DNA of 9,566 bases from the NCBI GenBank assembly GCA_946481475.1, contig CAMLOB010000111.1, positions 1-9,566 on the forward strand, given 5' to 3'. The position numbers and the translations under genes are program-made. The notes below the pieces were generated by a model. The model was not told the origin of the DNA, did no database searches, and saw only the letters and a program-made list of their open reading frames with translations. The first letter of the stretch is position 1; every line of letters starts with the position of its first letter. This document shows, piece by piece, positions 1-6,690 of the stretch. The DNA comes from an uncultured Chlorobiota bacterium (GTDB lineage: Bacteria; Bacteroidota; Kapaibacteriia; OLB7).

Positions 1-2
1 TA

Positions 3-494
3 GGGATACTTCTCCTCACGTTGCTCGCCATCCAGGGCTGCACCAATCCGTTTGCCCCGGCACTTGATCCGGAACTGAATCCAAGTTCCACACTCCTGGG
101 GGATCAACATACGGTCGAGGGGGTCTTCCAGAACATCCAATACGCATACACCTATCGCGACACGCTGATCTACGGCGAACTTCTCCATCCCGACTTTGAA
201 TTCCGCTACTTCGATCCGGAACGGAACGACCAGGTCTTCAACCGGGACGAAGAGATGCGTATTACCTGGAATCTGTTCCGGGGGGCCGACCAGATCGACC
301 TGAAGTGGACATCGATCTACTCGCAGAACGGCGATTCTCTCTTCACGATTGTCACGCGGGGATATAATCTCCGCATCACGCTCCAGGCCAGCGAAACCTT
401 TATCATCGAAGGACTTGCAACGCTCCGCCTGACCCGTGAGAACCCGAATGACGTATGGCGGATCAGACTCTGGCGGGACGACTCAAACGGCTGA
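3..494 (+). CDS. NTF2-like lipoprotein, 5' end outside window
   Basis: This is the 3' part of a gene whose frame is still open at the left edge. A TTG at 21 could serve as a start, but the codons before it (from base 3) read G-I-L-L-L-T, so the visible start is the middle of a hydrophobic signal peptide ending in a lipobox-like I-Q-G-C; the real start lies upstream. After the cysteine comes a short Asn/Pro-rich linker, then about 125 residues beginning with a helix rich in aromatic residues and Arg/Asp (FQNIQYAYTYRDTLIYGELL) followed by beta-rich sequence ending VWRIRLWRDDSNG. That pattern resembles SnoaL/NTF2-like lipoproteins of FCB-type genomes, which are cone-shaped pocket proteins of mostly unknown ligand. 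A membrane-anchored envelope location is inferred. The last 40 bp overlap the lyase gene, so the two are probably co-transcribed and translationally coupled. The NTF2-like call comes from sequence feel and needs a profile search. Confidence 0.7.
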   Translation, partial: GILLLTLLAIQGCTNPFAPALDPELNPSSTLLGDQHTVEGVFQNIQYAYTYRDTLIYGELLHPDFEFRYFDPERNDQVFNRDEEMRITWNLFRGADQIDLKWTSIYSQNGDSLFTIVTRGYNLRITLQASETFIIEGLATLRLTRENPNDVWRIRLWRDDSNG

Positions 495-2518
495 TCGCCT
501 CGCTCGGCAGGCACGGCACGGGCCACGTGCTTGAGGTGCTCCGTCAGGAACGGATTCGTCGGGCCTATGCGGAAAATCCTCCGGAGCTCCCGGATCGGGA
601 AGCCTTTCTTCAACTGTTTCCACCGCAGATTCGCAGCGCAGATTCTCTGGTCAGCGGACTGACGGGGCGCAGCCGGGAACTTCTGACTCCGTGGTTGAAC
701 GATCCGCAACGGACTGAAGAGGTTCGCAACGAACTTCGTTCCGCCGACACTTCTTTTCGACGCGATGCCGCTCTGATCTCCTCCGGCCGGTTCCCCGCTC
801 TCGGTCTCTGCATTGCCGAACCCGAAGGGGGATTCGACTGGCATCGGGACTACGGAAGCGGCAAGACGTGGCCCCGGGATCCCTTCCACCGGATACGTTT
901 CCTTGAAGGGGACGGTGCCGATGTGAAGTATCCCTGGGAACTGAGCCGGATGTACTGGATCGGCTGGCTCGGTCTGGCCCGACTGGTTGAAACGGAGGCG
1001 GAAGGGGGAGAGGAATGGAGCAAAGCCTTCCGGCGACTGATCGACGACTGGCAGCGGGAGAACCCGATTCACACCGGCGTCAACTGGGCGATGCCGATGG
1101 AAGTCGGCATCCGGGGATTCTGGCTCGCAGCCGGAGGAGCGTTCTTCGATGATGCACCGGAAATACCGGTCGAGTGGTGGCTGGACTACTACCGGGTCCT
1201 CTACGGACACGGCCGCTATCTTGCCCGCAATCTGGAATACTTCCCGAACCTGACCAACCACTACATCGCAAACTGCTTCGGCCTGATGGTCACCGGCGCC
1301 CTTTTCCTCGACACGACCGAAGGGAAGGAATGGTTCGAGGACGGAAAACGACGTATGGCACGAGAGCTGGAGCGCCAGGTGACGCCGGACGGGGTTCACT
1401 ACGAATGTTCGATCTCCTATCACGCTCTCGTTCTGGAGATGTATGTGATCGCCGGGATCATCGCCGAGCGGGTCGGCAGAGCGTTCGGTCCCCACGAACG
1501 GGAGACCATCACAAAGATGACCCGGTTCGTCCGGGACTATCTTCCCCCCGACGGGGCAACCGTACCGCAGTTCGGAGACTCGGATGACGGCGTCATTCTC
1601 CGTCTGGCCTCCGACCAATCGCTGTACGACCACCGTCCGCTCCTTCACCTGGCTTCATCATTTCTGCAGTCGGATACCGGAACTTCAGGAAAGAACATGG
1701 AACCGAAGGAACCGGTCTCCCCTTCTCTTTTCACTCTCTTCTTCGGACTCCCCCCCGCCCCCTCTTCTCTCCCCGCAACGTCACGACTCTACGGTGACGG
1801 AGGCTTTGCCCTGCTGAGAAACAGCCGTTGGCATCTGACCGCCGATGTGGGACCGATCGGTCTGCACGGCAATAACGATACGCTCTCATTCACGCTTCAC
1901 TCAGCCGACGGGCGAGCCTGGCTGATTGATCCGGGGACCGGATGCTACACAAGGGATGAGATATTGAGAAATGCGTTGCGATCGACCGCCGCCCACAACG
2001 CCCCCTGCATCGACCGCGAAGAGATCGCCCGGTTCTCCGGTCTGTGGCGGGTGGAGTCGGATCGGACACGGACGGAGATCATCACATCAAATCTTGAAGA
2101 GGCTTCCGGAGAAACAAACGACCCGTTGCTCCTGACGGCCCGGCATCACGCATACGACCGCCTTCCCGGAGGAGGAATCGTTGTGGAACGTCACTGGCGG
2201 ATGGAGGGAGATGAGGTGGAGATTCGGGACCGGATTCTCGGCTCCGGCAGACATCGGGCCGAAATCGGTTTCACATTGCCGGAAGAAGCTCGGGGAATAA
2301 AGATTGCGGAGGATAGTGTAGAATTACGTCACGGCACCGAACCTGACAGAGGCTCTCTGCGCATCACCTGCAGCCATCGGATCAATATCCGGGAAAGCCT
2401 GTATTCCCCCGGATATGGTCTGCTCCTCCCCTCTACACGAATCGAAATTTTCGTCGATGGAGAGGCTCCCCTGGAAATCGCCTATCTTTGTCGGTTCGTC
2501 TCCAATCAGAATGCATGA
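455..2518 (+). CDS. Heparinase II/III family polysaccharide lyase (687 aa)
   Basis: Heparinase II/III-type proteins cleave uronic-acid polysaccharides by beta-elimination; relatives in capsule or exopolysaccharide clusters are thought to trim or degrade the cell's own polymer. Visible features, in order: an N-terminal alpha/alpha-toroid region (about 110-400) with KYPWELSR at 158-165, NPIHTGVNW at 203-211, NHY at 268-270 (H269 is the likely counterpart of the catalytic/neutralising His) and PDGVHYECSISYH at 311-323 (Y322 is a likely catalytic Tyr); then a beta-sandwich domain from about 440 with HGNNDTLSF at 471-479, IDPG at 491-494 and STAAHN at 510-515. D492 and H514 fit the expected metal ligands. 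The usual GHxHND motif here reads LHGNND, with Asn473 where the second His normally stands. No signal peptide is evident, so how it reaches its substrate is unclear. The ATG at 455 is the first start in frame, lacks a good Shine-Dalgarno, and lies inside the preceding gene. The stop overlaps the flippase start (ATGA). Confidence 0.88.
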   Translation: MADQTLAGRLKRLIASLGRHGTGHVLEVLRQERIRRAYAENPPELPDREAFLQLFPPQIRSADSLVSGLTGRSRELLTPWLNDPQRTEEVRNELRSADTSFRRDAALISSGRFPALGLCIAEPEGGFDWHRDYGSGKTWPRDPFHRIRFLEGDGADVKYPWELSRMYWIGWLGLARLVETEAEGGEEWSKAFRRLIDDWQRENPIHTGVNWAMPMEVGIRGFWLAAGGAFFDDAPEIPVEWWLDYYRVLYGHGRYLARNLEYFPNLTNHYIANCFGLMVTGALFLDTTEGKEWFEDGKRRMARELERQVTPDGVHYECSISYHALVLEMYVIAGIIAERVGRAFGPHERETITKMTRFVRDYLPPDGATVPQFGDSDDGVILRLASDQSLYDHRPLLHLASSFLQSDTGTSGKNMEPKEPVSPSLFTLFFGLPPAPSSLPATSRLYGDGGFALLRNSRWHLTADVGPIGLHGNNDTLSFTLHSADGRAWLIDPGTGCYTRDEILRNALRSTAAHNAPCIDREEIARFSGLWRVESDRTRTEIITSNLEEASGETNDPLLLTARHHAYDRLPGGGIVVERHWRMEGDEVEIRDRILGSGRHRAEIGFTLPEEARGIKIAEDSVELRHGTEPDRGSLRITCSHRINIRESLYSPGYGLLLPSTRIEIFVDGEAPLEIAYLCRFVSNQNA

Positions 2519-3894
2519 TCGACCAGGAAGACATCATACCGGAACGGAAAAGCAATCGGCTCCGCCTGACCGCATGGACGGCGGCCGACAAAGCCCTGCC
2601 GATGATCTACGGCGTCGCGGTCGTGGCAATCCCGCTCCACTTCGGTCTGCTGACCACCGAGGCATGGGGGACGTGGGTCGTCTTCCAGACGCTCTTCCTC
2701 TCGATCAGTCTGACCGGTGACTTCTTTTTTCTGCAGCCGATGGTGAAGCTGGCCTCCGAATTCGAGGCCGATCAGCGACCGATCGTCACCGCAGGCTCGG
2801 CTCTCTACACGGTGCTGAGTCTGGCTCTGGGCAGCATCGTCTCCCTCTTCGCCTGGTTCTTTGCCGACATTCTGAAAACCGGTCCGACCGGAACCGAGGC
2901 GTTTATTCTTATGACCGCCACGGTCGGGGCAACGATTCCGCGGAACGTCGCCATCAGGGTCCTGCAGGTAGACTACGGGATTGCGCGCATCTTTCTGCTG
3001 GATCTGGTCTACTTCGGCGGGTTCGTCGGATTGATGATCTATGGCTGGCGCACCGGGACGTTCTCCAGAACGATGGACATGGTCTGGTATAACCTCTTCG
3101 CCCTGATCGCCAGTTCGGTTGTCGGCGCCCTCTCCTGCGGCGTGAAGATCGTCCCGGCCTTCCGGAACGTCGCCGGGGCAACCCGGCGGATCATCAGCAT
3201 CGGCATGCATCAGGGGGGAACCGGAATCATGACGATCATCCAGCAGAACGTCGATGTCGCCATCGTCTCGGCAACCCGCGGACCGGTGGCGGCCGGCATC
3301 TACACGGCAGCCCGGATCTTCTACAGGATCTTCGAGGCGCTGCGCGAAGCCGGACAGCTTCTGCTGATCTCGGCTACCTCCAACGCCTACTCACGCGACG
3401 ACAAGGAGCGGGTACAGGACCTCACGGTTCTGGCCACCGCCGCCCTGGTCGCCATTCTCTACCCGCTGACGATTCTGCTGATCGCCCTGGCGCCGATCGG
3501 CATCCCGATCATCCTTCCGGAGTTCGAGTCGGCCTCCACCGTCTTCCAGTGGCTGATCGCCTCCGGCTTCGCCATGCCCTTCATCATCGTCCCCTCCTCG
3601 GTCCTGCTCGGCATCGGCGAGACGCGGGATCTGTTCAGGGGAATGCTGACCGGAACGATCGTGCTGGCCGGAGCCGGTCTTGCCCTCACCTATGAATTCA
3701 GCGCCGACGGCATGGCCGCAGGCGTTCTGCTGGGGAACACGACGATCGCCGCCCTGCTGACCAGACGCATGAACCGCTACATCGACTTCTCCTTCCGGGG
3801 TGTCCTGCGCCGTTCCAGAAGCCTGGGAACCATTGCCCGGACCCGGCTTCGGGAATTCCGCTTTAATTCCAACAAATTCTCCGCAAAACCGTAA
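2515..3894 (+). CDS. Wzx-like polysaccharide flippase, MOP superfamily (459 aa)
   Basis: This integral membrane protein is built of about 12 hydrophobic segments separated by short charged loops, with a basic N-terminus and a basic C-terminal tail (RRSRSLGTIARTRLREFR). Size and layout fit the oligosaccharide flippases of the MOP (MATE-like) superfamily, which move undecaprenyl-linked repeat units across the inner membrane for O-antigen, capsule or exopolysaccharide assembly. Landmarks are the early WGTWVVFQTLFLSISL segment and a mid-protein QNVDVAIVSATRGPVAAGIYTAARIF segment, which resembles the D-x-x-x-V-[SG]-x-x-x-G-x-x-x-A-G-x-Y-x-x-A motif common in Wzx proteins. I chose the ATG at 2515 because it forms an ATGA overlap with the lyase stop, a classic coupling arrangement; an in-frame start at 2488 would add nine residues and overlap more. 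Its substrate cannot be read from sequence. A drug/proton MATE transporter is a less likely alternative given the lyase partner. Confidence 0.85.
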   Translation: MIDQEDIIPERKSNRLRLTAWTAADKALPMIYGVAVVAIPLHFGLLTTEAWGTWVVFQTLFLSISLTGDFFFLQPMVKLASEFEADQRPIVTAGSALYTVLSLALGSIVSLFAWFFADILKTGPTGTEAFILMTATVGATIPRNVAIRVLQVDYGIARIFLLDLVYFGGFVGLMIYGWRTGTFSRTMDMVWYNLFALIASSVVGALSCGVKIVPAFRNVAGATRRIISIGMHQGGTGIMTIIQQNVDVAIVSATRGPVAAGIYTAARIFYRIFEALREAGQLLLISATSNAYSRDDKERVQDLTVLATAALVAILYPLTILLIALAPIGIPIILPEFESASTVFQWLIASGFAMPFIIVPSSVLLGIGETRDLFRGMLTGTIVLAGAGLALTYEFSADGMAAGVLLGNTTIAALLTRRMNRYIDFSFRGVLRRSRSLGTIARTRLREFRFNSNKFSAKP

Positions 3895-3969
3895 TTCCGC
3901 CCCGATATTTTTTTCTGAACACCTTACGTCGCGACCGTTTTTCCCGTATTATTCCCGCCTGAAACGCCC

Positions 3970-3997
3970 TGTAAACTCTCACACATTGTGGTTTACA
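3970..3997. promoter_or_regulatory. Candidate operator upstream of recA (TGTAAAC-N14-GTTTACA)
   Basis: A perfect 7-bp inverted repeat with half-sites at 3970-3976 and 3991-3997 lies about 75 bp before the recA start. The right half-site covers the TTTACA that fits as a -35, so a bound protein would block RNA polymerase. Since recA is normally repressed by LexA, this is a candidate SOS operator. It does not match the enterobacterial CTGT-N8-ACAG box nor the Bacillus CGAAC-N4-GTTC box. LexA sites differ widely between phyla, so a private motif is plausible but unproven. Confidence 0.4.
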
Positions 3998-4022
3998 AAA
4001 TCATCCTTTATCCGTATGTTTG
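3992..4022 (+). promoter_or_regulatory. Probable recA promoter
   Basis: TTTACA at 3992-3997 and TATGTT at 4015-4020 are separated by exactly 17 bp, a sigma-70-like arrangement with 5/6 and 4/6 matches. The same downstream element extended to 4022 reads TATGTTTG, an exact fit to the Bacteroidota -7 consensus TAnnTTTG. Transcription would start near 4028, leaving a leader of about 45 nt before the ATG at 4074. The leader has only a weak GGA (4064-4066) as a possible ribosome contact. Confidence 0.5.
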
Positions 4023-4073
4023 TCAACCACGATCAATATGTTGTTTTTTCAATTAACCCAACCGGATTGAACT

Positions 4074-5159
<1,086 letters not shown>

Positions 5160-5201
5160 GCTTCCGGTCTGTTGAACGGCAGTTCCTTGCTGAATAAAAC
5201 G

Positions 5202-5234
5202 ATGCCCGGTCGGCGTAGAGTGCCGATCGGGCAT
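5202..5234. terminator. Bidirectional intrinsic terminator after recA
   Basis: ATGCCCGGTCGGC (5202-5214) pairs with GCCGATCGGGCAT (5222-5234) around a 7-nt loop; the 13-bp stem contains a single G-T/A-C type mismatch position. It begins 43 bp after the recA stop. On the + strand it is followed by TTGTCTTG, a modest T tract. Read on the - strand it is followed by GTTTTATT, so it can also stop leftward transcription coming from the genes at 9566-5421. That suits its place between converging units. Confidence 0.8.
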
Positions 5235-5420
5235 TTGTCTTGAGAGAAGGTGCTGCAGGTATTTATTTCGAAGGCCGGGGAGTAAGGAGGGGTCACCTGA
5301 GCAGGACAACTCCAATCTTATAATTCACCGGACTTTATAGACCCGGGGTGTTCGCATCGAAAGTACGGCATAGTCAAAGACACATAACCACCCCAAAGAA
5401 GGTGAATTGTCACGATACAT

Positions 5421-5936
5421 TCAATACACTATGGGATTTCCGTCTGTTCCAGGGAGAGCATGAGTTATATTATGTATATATAACCCTTCGGATGAATACG
5501 ATACCGTTGAGTGCGGCGTACCATCCTGAAGGCCTTGTAACCAATCAACGGCTACTCGATCTCCCTCATCGTCGTCCATGGATATCCACACGGAATCCAC
5601 ATCTTCACAATAACATTTTTCACCCACCTCGGAATCAAGATCAAGAAAATAAACTGCCGATTCATTTGTGTCATAGGCTATTATTATCATGGTCGGCCAT
5701 ATGGGTGTACTTTCGAGTACAAACGAACGGCTCAACGAATCGTTCATTGAAATCGATACGGATTCACCATCAAACCCGTAACCCAATATTATTGACGCAT
5801 CAATCTTATCTTCTCCAAATTGTTCTTCGTCCACCGACGAGCAGCGAGGATCGCTATAACATCCCGGATACGATACTACTCCCAAGAACACACATGTTAT
5901 AAGCACCACGAAATTTTCTCTCACATGATAAAGCAT
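5421..5936 (-). CDS. Hypothetical exported protein, AT-rich orphan (171 aa)
   Basis: I do not recognise this gene. The start has a short basic N-terminus (MLYHVREN), a hydrophobic stretch (about 9-22) and SYPGC ending at Cys26, which looks like a signal peptide with a poor lipobox; the protein is probably exported and possibly lipidated. The mature part is acidic, mostly beta-like, with Cys at 32, 108 and 110 (KCYCED), and a DDDEGD cluster near 121-126. The ATG at 5936 has no Shine-Dalgarno. The region is clearly AT-richer than its neighbours. It lies 113 bp downstream of the small membrane protein gene, in the same direction, so read-through is possible. An overlapping + strand frame (5348-5902) is open but reads as low-complexity His/Pro/Arg-rich sequence and lacks a signal peptide, so I prefer the - strand. 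Reality of the gene is moderately supported by the signal peptide. Confidence 0.55.
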   Translation of the reverse strand: MLYHVRENFVVLITCVFLGVVSYPGCYSDPRCSSVDEEQFGEDKIDASIILGYGFDGESVSISMNDSLSRSFVLESTPIWPTMIIIAYDTNESAVYFLDLDSEVGEKCYCEDVDSVWISMDDDEGDRVAVDWLQGLQDGTPHSTVSYSSEGLYIHNITHALPGTDGNPIVY

Positions 5937-6049
5937 GTTGAAGTTTACTTATTTTAGTTCCACTCATTATCTTCAGCGTTGTTGCATGAATAGCGAACAA
6001 AAGGATATGGATGCGCCAGGAGGGTAGATTCGGTCTGCCATGAACAAGT

Positions 6050-6601
6050 CTACGACGATACCCGCTGCATCCGCAATCGACTCGCCGTCAGAGCTCCCCT
6101 CGTTACCCCGTATATCAACCCCGCTACCGCCATTGCAAGTAACGGCAAGGCATCAATACGGGAGAGTTCCGAGAACCCCTGCTGCAGTATCTGCAGACTC
6201 AACGGCGTGACCAGCAGAAAGGATCCCAGCGAGACCGGATTGACGTAGTACGACCAAATTCCGAATTCTCTTTTCCAGGACCATTCGGTCAGCGCAACAA
6301 AAATGACGACGGAGATCAGCCACAGCACAAAGAATGTGCCTGACCCGCTATGCTTCTTCGCGACAAACGCCGACATCCAGACGACAATCAGCCAACCGAA
6401 GAAATTCAGAACGTACCAACCGGGCCTCACCTTTGCACGGCGCAGCTTCCGTATCAGCATTCCGTCAAGCAACGGCAGGAATATCGGAGAGAACAGAACC
6501 AGTCCGTAGATCGAGTAAACGAAGCCCGACACCATGAAGCACAGGGCCATGATCAATGACCACTGAACCACATAGACTCTGATCTCACTTGAGGAAAGCA
6601 T
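6050..6601 (-). CDS. Small polytopic membrane protein of unknown function (183 aa)
   Basis: I do not recognise the family. From the ATG at 6601 the protein has five or six hydrophobic segments (roughly 11-27, 28-46, 62-80, 88-106, 122-140 and 151-168), a strongly basic loop RKLRRAKVRPGW (51-62) that should face the cytoplasm, and a basic C-terminus. A TTG at 6661 would extend it by 20 residues (RWRYNHPAKLHNCC-like, not membrane-like), and a Met further in would shorten it; the ATG at 6601 is my choice, without a clear ribosome site. The gene follows the GT117 gene in the same direction by about 90 bp (30 bp if the TTG is used), so it probably belongs to that transcript and may work in the same membrane glycosylation pathway. 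That is inference from position only. Confidence 0.6.
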   Translation of the reverse strand: MLSSSEIRVYVVQWSLIMALCFMVSGFVYSIYGLVLFSPIFLPLLDGMLIRKLRRAKVRPGWYVLNFFGWLIVVWMSAFVAKKHSGSGTFFVLWLISVVIFVALTEWSWKREFGIWSYYVNPVSLGSFLLVTPLSLQILQQGFSELSRIDALPLLAMAVAGLIYGVTRGALTASRLRMQRVSS

Positions 6602-6690
6602 AAGGGAACAGCAGTTGTGCAATTTCGCCGGATGATTGTATCGCCATCGGATTTCCGACAAGAAGTTGAAGATAGATCAGCACTGATCCT

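Noticed and set aside
317..1648. 443-codon open frame on the - strand opposite the lyase
   Set aside because: It is antisense to a well-recognised protein family; its translation is Arg/Pro/Val-rich without recognisable domains, as expected for a shadow frame in GC-rich coding sequence.
3906..3913. Run of seven T just after the flippase gene as a terminator
   Set aside because: I found no stable GC-rich stem immediately before it, so it does not qualify as an intrinsic terminator on inspection.
3947..3952. TATTAT as the -10 of a second recA promoter
   Set aside because: The sequence 17 bp upstream (TTACGT) matches the -35 consensus poorly.
3969..3984. CTGT-N8-ACAC, resembling the enterobacterial LexA box CTGT-N8-ACAG
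   Set aside because: The right half-site has a mismatch and the internal AT alternation is missing; the longer perfect inverted repeat at the same place is a better explanation.
5348..5902. 184-codon + strand frame in the AT-rich region
   Set aside because: Translation is His/Pro/Arg-rich and irregular with no signal peptide or recognisable fold; the opposite-strand frame with a signal peptide is more convincing. Not fully excluded.
5966..6000. GATAAT on the - strand as a promoter for the orphan exported gene
   Set aside because: The -10 is good, but the only -35-like TTGTTC is 23 bp away and the correctly spaced hexamer is a poor match.
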